Positions 9,870 to 18,938 of a stretch of 64,000 nt of DNA are shown one piece after another. Source of the DNA: Lewinellaceae bacterium (GTDB lineage Bacteria; Bacteroidota; Bacteroidia; Chitinophagales; Saprospiraceae); NCBI GenBank assembly GCA_016713985.1, contig JADJOD010000002.1, positions 62,001 through 126,000 of the forward strand, read 5' to 3'. The number at the start of each line of letters is the position of its first letter. The first letter of the stretch is position 1. Below the pieces are notes generated by a model. It saw nothing but the letters and a program-made list of their open reading frames with translations, was not told the origin of the DNA and made no database searches. The translations under genes were made by a program, and so were the position numbers.

Positions 9870-10287
9870 TATTCCATGTAAATGTTTATACGATCTCCCT
9901 GAAGGAGGAAATGTCATCGAAGCAACAAGCGCCCGAGTCACCGCTATGGGAGGAACAGTTCGCAGAAAGCCCTGCAGCGCCCGGACGCGAAGCGTGAAAC
10001 AAAAAATTTGAGTGAGAAACGGGTGTTTATACTTCCGGGGGGCCAGAATGCCAACGCGGCAGGATGTTCCGCTGCTGAATTGTTTAAAAAGTCACCAATC
10101 CGTAGGGTGGATGCGGGTTTCTTTCAAATTGCCGGATAGAGTCCGTGCAGTATAACGAAACAACGGTTTCGCAATAAAACACGGGCGAAAACAATAATTC
10201 GCGCTACAACGGAACAATCGTATGAAATGTACCCGAGTGGATTGGGTCCTTCAGGAGAGGAAGCCGGGAGAATAAACGGGAGAGCAC
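9870..10287. other. 418-bp gene-free stretch upstream of sulP
   Basis: No convincing reading frame is present. This must hold the promoter for the sulP-dabB operon and the end of the small gene at 10288. I see no consensus TAnnTTTG element in the right orientation. A small hairpin CGAAAC-AACG-GTTTCG lies at 10156-10171. No RNA gene is recognisable. Confidence 0.5.
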
Positions 10288-10596
10288 TCAGGCTTCCGGA
10301 GGCAACTCCGGAAGGAAAGCATATAGCTCGGAAAGTAGTTGATCGGCTTTAGGAAAGCCGGAGTTTTTGCGCTTTTTGTTGTAAAAAGCGCCGGGATTTA
10401 AACCGGAATGATCGGAAAAGGTGTAGGATTCCTTTTCCTTGCCTTCTTCTTTTTCAGATTTGTCTTTACCATCCAGCTCCTTCGCCCCCAGCTCCGTATA
10501 CTCGTACATATCGCCTCCACGCAGCTGTTCCATCAGGGGAATCGCCACGTTCAGGGACATGATCAGGAGGAAGAACCAGGGAAAAATATATTTCAT
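10288..10596 (-). CDS. Small secreted or membrane-anchored protein, unknown
   Basis: A 102-residue protein with a hydrophobic N-terminus (FPWFFLLIMSLNVAIPL) followed by a strongly charged stretch rich in Lys and Glu (residues ~40-60). The N-terminus could be a signal peptide or a single anchor; the rest would then be periplasmic. I recognise no family. It stands alone on the minus strand, with a Bacteroidota -7 element (CAAAGTTA on the plus strand, 10625-10632) about 30 bp before the start, which supports it being expressed. Confidence 0.55.
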   Translation of the reverse strand: MKYIFPWFFLLIMSLNVAIPLMEQLRGGDMYEYTELGAKELDGKDKSEKEEGKEKESYTFSDHSGLNPGAFYNKKRKNSGFPKADQLLSELYAFLPELPPEA

Positions 10597-10624
10597 TTTT
10601 GCGGAGATCGAATGTTCGACGGCA

Positions 10625-10632
10625 CAAAGTTA
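10625..10632 (-). promoter_or_regulatory. Bacteroidota -7 element (TAACTTTG)
   Basis: Reads TAACTTTG on the minus strand, a match to TAnnTTTG, 29 bp before the ATG at 10596. No clear -33 TTTG at the usual 17-19 bp spacing. Confidence 0.4.
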
Positions 10633-10743
10633 GTAATTTCACAGAAACATGCAGATCAAAAAATGGTTGTCAGATGACAGTTTGTTTTATTCATGTTTTT
10701 GTTTTCGGAGTCAATATACCCGTTTTCAGGGTCAATCCCGATT

Positions 10744-12926
10744 TCACCGCACCCCGTACCAAATCCACCCGCCCGCAGGAACCGCCACCGCCAGTTCAAC
10801 TTCGTACTGCCGGTTCAAGGTCAGTTCCTTCGTTTCGGAATCATTAAAAAATACGGCATTTTTGTCCAGCCCGGTGTAATAAAGCGGGATGTGCAACGTG
10901 CGGGTAACCGGGGTTTGTAAAGGATTGTAAATCAGCACAAAACCCTTTGTTTCGAGGGCGGGATTGACGTGCAGAATGCCATCCCAGTCGCGCCCGTCGG
11001 CCCGTCGCAGGTGAATGATATCGGAATTGAGGATGTCGCGGTATTTTTTGTACCACGCGATGGTGCGCCGTACCATGTTTTTTGTCGCTTCGGTGTCGAA
11101 AAGACGCGGCCCCCGGTAGCAGGCCTGCACCCCCGCGCCGTAATACTGGACCATGAGTTGTTCGTAGTCGCGCAGGTGTTCGTGCAGGGGTTCGAGTACC
11201 GCTTCGGGCCCGCCGCCCTGGTACCGGGTGAGCGGCACAAAACCCCAACCCATGGAAGGTGTTTTTTCCCAGGTGCCGTCGTAGATGTTTTGGCGATTGA
11301 GTATTTTTTGCTGTTCCCGGGACAGCGAAAAATTCACTTCCCGGTAACCGATGGCGATTTTATGGGTGCCGTCGAAAAAGTACCAGTCCGGAGCGTTGAC
11401 GTACACGCCGTTTTCGTTGCACCAGTGGTATAGTTCCTTTTGCATTTCCATTTGCCGCCACTGGCTGTCGTCGAGGTTTTTATGGCCCGGATGTGTGGTG
11501 GATGCACAGACGTCGCCGGGGTAAGGGCCGTCGTTTTCAAAAATATCGAAACCCGTTTCGCGCAGGAAATACTTGATTTTGTTCGAAAAAGCAATGCCCC
11601 AGCGGCTGCCGAAACAGGGTGCGTTGCCAAAAAACGCTCCGCCGGGGTGGCCGGTTTTGGGGTCGGTCACATCGTCTTCATCGCTGATGCGCCGGCTGCT
11701 GAACAAGGCATAACTGCCCAGCAGAACGTTTTTGGAATGGGCGTATGCGGCCAGCGTTTTCCAGCGCAGGATGTTCTCCGCCGAGGTATCTTCCATGTTG
11801 CAGTGACTCCCGAAACTGAGGATGATGCCTTCGTAACCCGTCTCGGCGCACTGGTCCACCACATCGTGCACCTGCCGGTCATTTTGACTGATCAGGTGCA
11901 TAAAGACGGGGTTTTGTGTCGTCCAGGGCGCCACAGTCCGGTACATCCTGCGGATGGCAAGCCCGCGGCGTTCGCGGTCATAACTGTCCTGGAGCAGTTC
12001 ATGGGAGCGCACGGAACGCAGGGTTTCACCCGGCTGAATGAATATTCCGGGTGATTTTTCCGGGTAAACTTCCAGCACGCAGGGGGTTTCGTAGTTGTAA
12101 TTGACCTGCGAAGTGTACGAGGAGTCGGTGAGCCAGTGGGTCGTCTGGTCGCTGATGTCGTAACGCATGGCGTTGTTAAAAGCAAAGTTGGTCTCCACGT
12201 ACAGCCCGTGTTGTTTTTTCATTTGTTCGGGTTTGCCGACCACAGCGCTTTCTTCTTCCACAAAAGCCAATATCTCATTCACCACACGGTTAATTTTGTA
12301 GGGTTTTATGCCTGTATTTTCTAATGAAAGCCATTTTACCAGCAAGGGGAGGCCGTCGTACAATTCATAATAAACACGCGCGACAAGACCTGAAATTTCG
12401 GGTGTATTGGCCCGGTAGGTAAAAATCAGGGTTTTGCCTGTGGCTTGCCGGGGATTCATCACCCAGGTATTGGGCTTCCAGTTCAGGAAAGGTTTTAGCG
12501 GCTCCGATTCAATATTAATCAATTGAAAATCTGACGATTGTATAGTAAATTGATCCAGCCATTCTGGCAACAGATAGGCTTTCTCCGTTTGTCCTTTTAG
12601 TCCCCGACGAGGTAAATCCTGCCGTCAATCGTAATTTTTGCCTCAGGCGACAAGGCGCGGAGTAACTGCTGCCCGTTGGACAGGTTTTTAAAATCCGTAC
12701 ACGCAACGGCGGGTGCGATGCGGAAACTGCGTTTCAGCAGGCCGTTGTATAAAACAAGGTCTTTACCATCGGCGCTCCGGTAAATTTCCGCTTTTTCATG
12801 GCAGGGGATTACCAGCCAGTCTGCGGGTGTCCGATGTTCCAGGCCCTCATCCCAAACCGGAAAAGATGCCATATTTTGGGCTAATGCACATTGAGCGAGC
12901 AGCAGAGCAGCAAAAAGAAGTTTCAT
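10744..12926 (-). pseudogene. Secreted clan GH-D-like glycoside hydrolase, one frameshift
   Basis: The N-terminus is a clear signal peptide (MKLLFAALLLAQCALAQ). A beta-rich substrate-binding region follows, then an alpha-galactosidase-like (beta/alpha)8 domain with a plausible acidic centre at FENDGPYPGD, and a C-terminal beta-sandwich. The frame breaks at the C4 run 12602-12605: the upstream part ends in a stop at 12597-12599, and one more base joins it smoothly to the downstream part (about 10744-12570). Repaired, it is 727 residues. The overall look is that of GH36/GH27-related enzymes, but I cannot name the substrate. It should act in the periplasm or outside the cell. It is divergent from the T9SS cargo gene at 13107 with 180 bp between them. 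Confidence 0.65.
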
Positions 12927-13106
12927 GTTGTGGTCAAAAGTGAAAAAACGCGTCGTTAAAAAACAGGGTGTGGAAAATGCGCATCAATTTCGGGACATTC
13001 AATCCATAACAAAATGAATACAGGCGTTAATTTAGCCTATTCCTGAAACTACTATCTCATCTTGTGCGTTTCCCCTTTTTTCAACCCATTTTTAAATCAC
13101 TTTACC

Positions 13107-14189
13107 ATGAAAAAATCAACACTCTTTTTTGCCCTTCTTGCCCTTTTTGCCGGGCCACTTGTTGCCCAGCCGACCCTTCAGATGAACGTATTGCCCGATA
13201 TCGGCACCACGGTGTGGTTACAGGAAGCCGATACCAACAGTGTTACCCAGGGCAATGCCGGCCCCAACCAAACCTGGAATTTTACCGGCATTCAGGCTTT
13301 GAGCGGCACACCGGCCACCCAATACCTTTACCTCGCACCCTCCAGCACTCCGGCGCAATTTGCATCCGCTTTTCCGGCAGCCAATTATGCGGTCAAAATA
13401 AACATTGACACGATCGTTTACGGTTACGCAAAAAAAGAGGCCAACCAGTATTCCTTCCTGGGCATCAAAAATGCTTTTATCGCACAGGTATTTTCCAACA
13501 CGGATATTCAGTTGAAAAACCTTTTGTACAACGGCTCTTTTCAGGACGATTTTACCAATACTTCCGATGCGGGCACCGGTGTGATTTTTTACGGAAAAGG
13601 CTCAAGAACAGTTAGTTATGATGGTTATGGCACATTGCAAATGCCGGGCGGCACGTTTCAAAATGCTATACGAATAAAATCCGTGTCCCTGCAGATCGAC
13701 TCGGCGGAATTCAGCGGCTTAAAGATCATCTCCGAAACGGATATCACCACGTACGACTGGTTTGTGGCCAATCAGCCCGGTGTGCTCGTTTCCGTGTACT
13801 ACACACACACCGTTTCGACGAACTATTTCCCCGGCTTTCCGCCTCAGGTCTCCGATCTGGGCACCACAAAAGCGGCATATTACCTGTCGGGCAGTACAAC
13901 CGGCACTTTCGACCGGCCCCGCGAACTCCAGGGTTTGGCGGTGAGTTTTGCGGGCCCCAACCCCGCGACCGACCAACTGGCGCTAAAAATTACGGCGGAA
14001 AAAAGTATTCCGGAATTAAAAGTGATGATGACGGATATCAGCGGGCGTGTGTTCGAAACACGGTCAGTGGCCACATTCCCCGGTGAAAATATACTGACCC
14101 TGGAAATCGGCGATTTGCCCGCAGGCGCTTATTTCCTCACCCTGACGGACGGAGAAGGTTTAAAAACCATTCCATGGCAAAAGTTGTAA
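13107..14189 (+). CDS. Secreted protein with type IX secretion C-terminal sorting domain
   Basis: A 360-residue protein starting at the ATG of MKKSTLFFALLALFAGPLVAQ, a signal peptide; the 15 codons before it are not needed. The body is beta-rich and of no family I can name. The last ~80 residues are a typical T9SS type A sorting domain: an NPATDQL-type opening, then VMMTDISGRVFETRSV, and an LPAGAYFLTLTDGEG turn near the end. This shows that the cell has a type IX secretion system and that the protein is exported across the outer membrane and probably attached to the surface. It is monocistronic, flanked by divergent and convergent genes. Confidence 0.85.
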   Translation: MKKSTLFFALLALFAGPLVAQPTLQMNVLPDIGTTVWLQEADTNSVTQGNAGPNQTWNFTGIQALSGTPATQYLYLAPSSTPAQFASAFPAANYAVKINIDTIVYGYAKKEANQYSFLGIKNAFIAQVFSNTDIQLKNLLYNGSFQDDFTNTSDAGTGVIFYGKGSRTVSYDGYGTLQMPGGTFQNAIRIKSVSLQIDSAEFSGLKIISETDITTYDWFVANQPGVLVSVYYTHTVSTNYFPGFPPQVSDLGTTKAAYYLSGSTTGTFDRPRELQGLAVSFAGPNPATDQLALKITAEKSIPELKVMMTDISGRVFETRSVATFPGENILTLEIGDLPAGAYFLTLTDGEGLKTIPWQKL

Positions 14190-14250
14190 GTACTGCGGCG
14201 GATTTGCAAACCCGCCGTGCTGCTTAACGGGCCGTTTTTTAAAAGAAAAG

Positions 14251-14400
14251 AGGGTGTCTCAAAGGATTGATAAAGTTGATATTGGTTGATGAAAGTTGAT
14301 GTTTGGATTGAAAAATAGCATAAATTAGTGCCTTTTCGGCTCAAAATATCAACCTGATAAACTTTTATAAACCCTCATCAACCTTTTGAGACACTCTCCT
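14251..14400. mobile_element. MITE-like element, ~150 bp with imperfect terminal inverted repeats
   Basis: The left end reads GGTGTCTCAAAGGATTGAT and the right end, in reverse complement, GAGTGTCTCAAAAGGTTGAT. The inside is rich in GTTGAT copies and encodes nothing. Ends of the GTGTCTCAAAA type resemble insertion-sequence termini seen in Bacteroidota, so this could be a non-autonomous transposon relic. No clear target duplication is visible. It lies between convergent genes and could also act as a bidirectional terminator. Confidence 0.5.
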
Positions 14401-14416
14401 GTTTTTAGGCGGCACC

Positions 14417-15685
14417 TTACAGCCAACCAAGGAACGGCTCCTCCAGAATCTTCTTCAACTCCACGACAAAACGTGCCGCATCGGCGCCGTTGATCACGCG
14501 GTGGTCCCAACCGATGGTCAGGGGCATCATCAGGCGCGGCTCGAAGGCCGTGCCGTTCCATCGGGCTTCCATGGTGGCTGCGGTCATACTCAGGATCGCT
14601 ACCTGCGGCCAGTTGACAATGGAAATCATATTGGTGCCGCCGATACCGCCGATATTGGAGATCGTAAACGTTCCGCCATCGAGATCGTCGGGTTTGTTTT
14701 TGCCGTCGCGGGTGCGGGTGCTGATGTCCGTGAGGTCGACTGAAATTTCCGTAAGCGACTTTTGATCACAATTCCGGATAACCGGCACGAGCAGTCCACG
14801 CGGCGTATCCACGGCGATGCCGATATTGATGAATTTTTTAAAAATCACCTCGTTGGTGGCATCGTCGAGGCTCGCGTTGAACTGCGGCATTTTGCGCAGT
14901 ATCGAGCAAACTGCTTTGGTGACGATGGCCGTGGTGGTCAGGTTGCCGCCGGCGGCCTTTACGGTGTCTTTATGTTGCTGGCGCAGTTGTTCGAGCCGGG
15001 TGATATCCGCTTTTTCCGAAATCCAGGCGTGTGGGATGGTGTTGAAGGCATAATGCATGTTTTCCGCCGTCAGCACCCCGATCCGGCTCAATGGCTGGCG
15101 TTCCGTGGCTCCGAATTTTTCAAAATTGGGCAGCGGTTTGCGCGCCATCCCGGGTGCTCCGGATGCGGATGAACCGCCGCCGGCGTCAATTTTGCGTTTG
15201 ACAAAATCCACCACATCTTTATAAGAAATGCGGCTGGCGCCTTCCGCCAGGTGCACGTCGGAAAGGTTGATACCCAATTCTTTAGCACGTTTTCTGGCGA
15301 GCGGGCTGGCGCGAAGACCTTCGGCGCTGCCGGCTTTGGCCGTTGCGGCGGAAGGTGCGGGACTGGGCGCTATGGCAGGCGAGGCAGGTGGAGGCGCCTC
15401 CTGTTTCGATACCGCCGGAGCGGATGCGGCGGGGACTGCCGGGGCAGCGCCGTCGGTTTTCATCCGGAGAATAATAGCGCCATCGGTCACTTCGTCGCCC
15501 TGTTTTACCAGTATTTCCTCGACGATACCATCGGCATCTACGGGCATTTCAGCATCCACTTTGTCGGTGCCGACAATCAGGACGATTTGTTCTTTTGATA
15601 CTTTGTCGCCCGGTTTAACCAGGATTTCCAGCACTTTACCCGTCACGCCGTCGCCGAGAGAAGGAAGTTTAAATTCGTAGGCCAT
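14417..15685 (-). CDS. Dihydrolipoamide acyltransferase (E2) of a 2-oxo acid dehydrogenase complex
   Basis: A 422-residue E2 subunit. Domains in order: one lipoyl domain with the lipoylated Lys42 in VGTDKVDAEMP; an Ala/Pro-rich hinge (~85-125); a peripheral subunit-binding domain (ASPLARKRAKELGINLSDV); and the catalytic core ending with the DHRVINGAD motif (His395 active site). It passes acyl groups from lipoate to CoA. The family includes pyruvate, 2-oxoglutarate and branched-chain complexes; a single lipoyl domain and the motif set do not decide between them. The homodimeric E1 (aceE) at 39.7 kb is a possible but unproven partner. No E1 or E3 gene is adjacent. Confidence 0.88.
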   Translation of the reverse strand: MAYEFKLPSLGDGVTGKVLEILVKPGDKVSKEQIVLIVGTDKVDAEMPVDADGIVEEILVKQGDEVTDGAIILRMKTDGAAPAVPAASAPAVSKQEAPPPASPAIAPSPAPSAATAKAGSAEGLRASPLARKRAKELGINLSDVHLAEGASRISYKDVVDFVKRKIDAGGGSSASGAPGMARKPLPNFEKFGATERQPLSRIGVLTAENMHYAFNTIPHAWISEKADITRLEQLRQQHKDTVKAAGGNLTTTAIVTKAVCSILRKMPQFNASLDDATNEVIFKKFINIGIAVDTPRGLLVPVIRNCDQKSLTEISVDLTDISTRTRDGKNKPDDLDGGTFTISNIGGIGGTNMISIVNWPQVAILSMTAATMEARWNGTAFEPRLMMPLTIGWDHRVINGADAARFVVELKKILEEPFLGWL

Positions 15686-15751
15686 TTTGCTTCAAAACTG
15701 TTGGAGGGCAAAGATGAAGCAAGTTTGCGGGAAAACAAACCGTTACCCGGT

Positions 15752-17269
15752 TCAGAAATAATAATTCAGTCCGGTGTTCAGGCCGAGGCACAAAAGTCCG
15801 GGAAGCCGGCGACCGAAAACATCCTTCCGGGGGAAGTCACCCGAGAGTGCGGTTTCGGCCACTACGGAAATGCAGCGGTTCAGGCGAAATTCCACACCTC
15901 CGGCAGCCAAATAACCCGGGAAAAACGCGCCGGAGTCTTCAAACTGGTAGTTAAACCCGTTAGCGCCCTGAGCCAGTCGCAAGCGGTTGTTTTGCGACAT
16001 CCGCGCGGAAACATTCAGTTCGTTTTTCAGCACGAGGTTGCCGGTAAAACCTGCTTTTACCACTCCGCTCAAACGACCTGTGCCCATCCGGTAAACGGCC
16101 AGTACCGGAATCCGTACAATTTGCATATATTCTGAAGTCCGGATCCGGAGTACGACGGGTTCGTCGTCCGCAACAGGAGTTGAGGTATCCACTTGTTCCA
16201 TACGCAGGCTGACCGATGCGGAGCCGCCGTAGGTGCGAAGGTCATAATCAAAATTGCGCGCAAACCCGCCGGAATGAACGCTGCCATCCCCAAAACGAAA
16301 CCGCGGCGAATGGGTGGTTTCGCGAGAAATTTCGCGGTAGCCAAGCCCCGTTTCCAGCGACCAACGCCTGTTCAGTTTTTTGCCGGCCCGCAGCCACCAT
16401 TCCAGCGACACGTCGGGTTTGTCCTGGCGGCTCACAAACATTGGCCTTTGCCCCGGCCGGACACTTTGTTGCCCGGCGTTTTCAAGTGCGAATGCGGGAG
16501 TCAGGTGCAAACCCGCGTACCAGCCCGAGGGGTCGCGCCGGGGTTTTACCGGCGCCGGAAAACGGGTCATTTCGGGTGGCCGGGAAATTTTCAGGGGCAA
16601 AGTTCCCATGTCGAGGACTTCGAAATTTGGCAATGTTTTTCCCGCTTCAGAAGCAGGGGGAACTGGAATAGCCGGTTCGGATAAAAGAGGCGCAACATCT
16701 TTGGGATCAAGGTCCGCCGACTCCGGTCGTAGCGTACCCGGAGTTATCGTTTTTTCTTGCCGAGGGCCCTGGCGTGCATCGGCAACGGACGGCACGGGAA
16801 ATCCGGAATCCGGAGTAGTAAAAAGATCGTGTCGCGTCGGACCGGTGGCGTTTCCGGTGGCGGGAGTTTTTTCCTTCCTGAACAGGGATGGAGCGTTTTT
16901 TTCGGGTTTTGCGGGTTCGGCGTATTGGTCCGGCCGGGTTTTTATCGCTTGATTATCAACAGATTCCAAAGGCGTTTGGCGATCTGTTTTCTGCCATTTT
17001 TGCCGTTCGGCCGTGAGGTTTTGTATTTCCTGCCTGTAATAAAGGTGGGTACAAACCAGGCCTGAAAAAAGCAGGAAAATAGCGGCAGCGGCCATATGCC
17101 GCCGGTAACGCATCCACGACCGGCGGGTAGCGGCAGCGAGCGGGTCCCGGACAGGGGCCAGTTCCGGTTCGATACGTCCCCACATTCCCGCCGAAGGCTC
17201 TTCTTCATGCTCTTCAAACGATTTGCGTACATAATCGTCGAGGTGGTCGTGATGTTTATTTTTTTCCAT
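15752..17269 (-). CDS. Membrane-anchored, ECF-linked protein with C-terminal outer-membrane-like beta-barrel
   Basis: A 505-residue protein lying 5 bp after the ECF sigma gene. Residues 1-55 are acidic and cytoplasmic-looking, with the DDYVRKSFEEHEEEPSAGMW pattern typical of sigma-linked proteins. One transmembrane helix follows (about residues 58-77). A Pro-rich, disordered linker runs to about 240. The last ~260 residues show alternating aromatic and polar strands and end in NYYF, as an outer-membrane beta-barrel (PorT/OMP type) would. It could be an anti-sigma factor sensing envelope state. What is seen is one helix plus barrel-like strands; the anti-sigma role is inferred from operon position. 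Confidence 0.65.
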   Translation of the reverse strand: MEKNKHHDHLDDYVRKSFEEHEEEPSAGMWGRIEPELAPVRDPLAAATRRSWMRYRRHMAAAAIFLLFSGLVCTHLYYRQEIQNLTAERQKWQKTDRQTPLESVDNQAIKTRPDQYAEPAKPEKNAPSLFRKEKTPATGNATGPTRHDLFTTPDSGFPVPSVADARQGPRQEKTITPGTLRPESADLDPKDVAPLLSEPAIPVPPASEAGKTLPNFEVLDMGTLPLKISRPPEMTRFPAPVKPRRDPSGWYAGLHLTPAFALENAGQQSVRPGQRPMFVSRQDKPDVSLEWWLRAGKKLNRRWSLETGLGYREISRETTHSPRFRFGDGSVHSGGFARNFDYDLRTYGGSASVSLRMEQVDTSTPVADDEPVVLRIRTSEYMQIVRIPVLAVYRMGTGRLSGVVKAGFTGNLVLKNELNVSARMSQNNRLRLAQGANGFNYQFEDSGAFFPGYLAAGGVEFRLNRCISVVAETALSGDFPRKDVFGRRLPGLLCLGLNTGLNYYF

Positions 17270-17274
17270 AGCGT

Positions 17275-17805
17275 TCAGGATGTCAGGCTGCCTTCGAGCA
17301 GTTTTCTGAAATGTGCTTTTGCCCGCAGCAACTGCGATTTGGAGGTGCCGACGGATATCCCGAGAATCTCCGCGATCTCGGGATGGGAATAACCTTCCAG
17401 AACATGGAGGTTGAAAATCGTGCGGAAACCCGCCGGTAGTTGTTGGAGTATCCGGATCATGTTTCTGGCGGGTGCTTCTTCTCCTGAAAAAGGTTCCGCC
17501 TCGTCGGCTATTTCAAACCCTTCCAGGTCAGCAGTGATCCATTCCTTTTTTTGTTTTTGCAGGTATTGTAATGCCGTATTGACAAAAACCTTGCGCACCC
17601 AACCTTCCAGGTTGCCCGCCCCCGTATACTGATGCAGGTCGCGAAACACCTTGACGAACCCTTCCTGCAAAATATCTTCCGCATCCTCCCTGCTGCTGGC
17701 ATAGCGGAGGCATAACGCAAACATTTTACCTTTATATCGTTCAAAAAACTGCTTTTGGGCGAGCCGGTCGCCCCGAAGGCAGTTCTGAAGGTTGGGTTCG
17801 GACAT
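17275..17805 (-). CDS. ECF-type RNA polymerase sigma factor
   Basis: A 176-residue sigma-70 family ECF factor. Region 2 is seen at residues ~22-75 (SSREDAEDILQEGFVKVF) and region 4 at ~115-170 (LHVLEGYSHPEIAEILGISV, then GTSKSQLLRAKAHFRK), the helix-turn-helix that reads the -35 element. It directs RNA polymerase to a small regulon. It is the first gene of a two-gene operon with the membrane-anchored barrel protein behind it, and is divergent from the lipoprotein at 18040, which may be a target. Confidence 0.92.
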   Translation of the reverse strand: MSEPNLQNCLRGDRLAQKQFFERYKGKMFALCLRYASSREDAEDILQEGFVKVFRDLHQYTGAGNLEGWVRKVFVNTALQYLQKQKKEWITADLEGFEIADEAEPFSGEEAPARNMIRILQQLPAGFRTIFNLHVLEGYSHPEIAEILGISVGTSKSQLLRAKAHFRKLLEGSLTS

Positions 17806-17863
17806 GGATGAATGCTGGTTGCAGTAAGGCGGTTTGGAAATGTTAGGTCATCGAAAATTACGA

Positions 17864-17924
17864 GGGGTTGCACGGGGTCGAAAAAATACGGGGTTCAAAA
17901 ATATTTTTCGGCAAATGCAACCCC
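17864..17924. promoter_or_regulatory. Inverted GGGGTTGCA pair in the divergent sigma/lipoprotein region
   Basis: GGGGTTGCA (17864-17872) and TGCAACCCC (17916-17924) form a 9-bp inverted pair with 43 bp between. They sit in the 234-bp divergent region between the ECF sigma gene and the lipoprotein gene. This may be a regulator-binding pair or a long-looped hairpin; there is no direct proof of function. Confidence 0.35.
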
Positions 17925-18039
17925 GCGCCTTTAATCCGACCTAATCCGGTAAAAGAAACAAATTGGCGGGCCGGTCTTCAAAATCTGCCAATTTTAAAAT
18001 GGTAACCAGAAACATCTCACTTTTAAAAAACGATCAGAC

Positions 18040-18708
18040 ATGTTAAAAACGTTGAAATTCTCCCTGTTATCGGTCTTTGCCCTGCTCGCCATCTTTGTTG
18101 CCTGTAACAAATCGAACGATATCACGCCGGAAGAAGCGGTGGATCAGGCGCTTTTCAGCATCCAGGAACGCGGCGGAGTGGGCCGGTTGGGGTGCTACGA
18201 ACTGGTTTTTCCGGTCACTTTGTCGCTGCCCGACGGCACCACGGCGGATGTCGACTCGTATGACGCGATGAAACAAACCCTGCGCGCCTTTTTTGAAGCA
18301 AACGGAACTCATCGCCCGCACGCTTCATTCGTATATCCCGTATCCGTGATTTCCCAGGACGGTGATTTGATCACGGTGGGTTCTGAGGACGAATTGCGGG
18401 CGCTGCGCGTCGAGTGCGGTGGCGGCAGATTCGGCAACCACGGGCCACGCGGCCACGGCGACCGGGGACTTTCCTGCTTCGAAATTGTATTCCCGCTTAC
18501 GATCGAATTCCCCGATGGCACCACGGCAGAAGCCGCAAACCGCCAGGCCTTGCACCAACTCATCCGGACCTGGCGCCAAAACAACCCCGGAGCCACGGAA
18601 AGACCCCACGTCACCTTCCCGATCACGGTAAAAATGACCGATGACGGCACGCTGGTGACGGTAAATAGCCGGGAAGAACTGCACGACCTCAAGGCAGGTT
18701 GCGAATAA
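18040..18708 (+). CDS. Lipoprotein with two tandem copies of one domain
   Basis: A 222-residue lipoprotein with signal peptide and lipobox (LLAIFVAC, Cys22). It holds two ~75-residue copies of one domain. Each copy begins with GC/SC-(Y/F)E-(L/I)-VFP, continues with PDGTTA, a helical part, then a second FP-(V/I)-(S/T)V strand pair with DG, and ends in SxEEL-x-L-x-x-C. They are joined by a Gly/His/Arg-rich linker (GGGRFGNHGPRGHGDRG). Cysteines at matching places in both copies could form disulfides. The family is unnamed to me. The divergent ECF sigma operon suggests an envelope role under its control (inference). Confidence 0.7.
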   Translation: MLKTLKFSLLSVFALLAIFVACNKSNDITPEEAVDQALFSIQERGGVGRLGCYELVFPVTLSLPDGTTADVDSYDAMKQTLRAFFEANGTHRPHASFVYPVSVISQDGDLITVGSEDELRALRVECGGGRFGNHGPRGHGDRGLSCFEIVFPLTIEFPDGTTAEAANRQALHQLIRTWRQNNPGATERPHVTFPITVKMTDDGTLVTVNSREELHDLKAGCE

Positions 18709-18775
18709 CGGCCTTCAGGCCGGGGCGACAAGGCTTTGCACAATAAATGATAACTGATTCTATATCAATACTTTT

Positions 18776-18803
18776 CAAGGGCCGGCCGCTGCGCCGGCCC
18801 TTG
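18776..18803 (+). terminator. GC-rich hairpin after the duplicated-domain lipoprotein
   Basis: An 11-bp perfect stem CAAGGGCCGGC / GCCGGCCCTTG with a 6-base loop (CGCTGC) lies 67 bp after the lipoprotein stop and before the next gene. No T-run follows, as is often the case in this phylum. Confidence 0.65.
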
Positions 18804-18890
18804 CGATTTATACAAATTGACCTGTTGACGAAATAAGGCCCCACAACAAAAACCGGCCGGGACCGCCTTTAAAAAGCCGCGCTTCTTCGG

Positions 18891-18898
18891 TAAGTTTG
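18891..18898 (+). promoter_or_regulatory. Bacteroidota -7 element (TAAGTTTG)
   Basis: TAAGTTTG matches TAnnTTTG and lies 40 bp before the ATG of the hydroxylase at 18939. A weak -33 match (TTTA, 18868-18871) is 19 bp upstream. Confidence 0.5.
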
Positions 18899-18938
18899 CA
18901 GCGGAATTCACCGTTGTTTTACCAATTCGTTCCGACTT

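Noticed and set aside
9870..10287. tRNA or small RNA gene
   Set aside because: No cloverleaf, TTCRA motif or strong terminator hairpin found; only a 6-bp stem.
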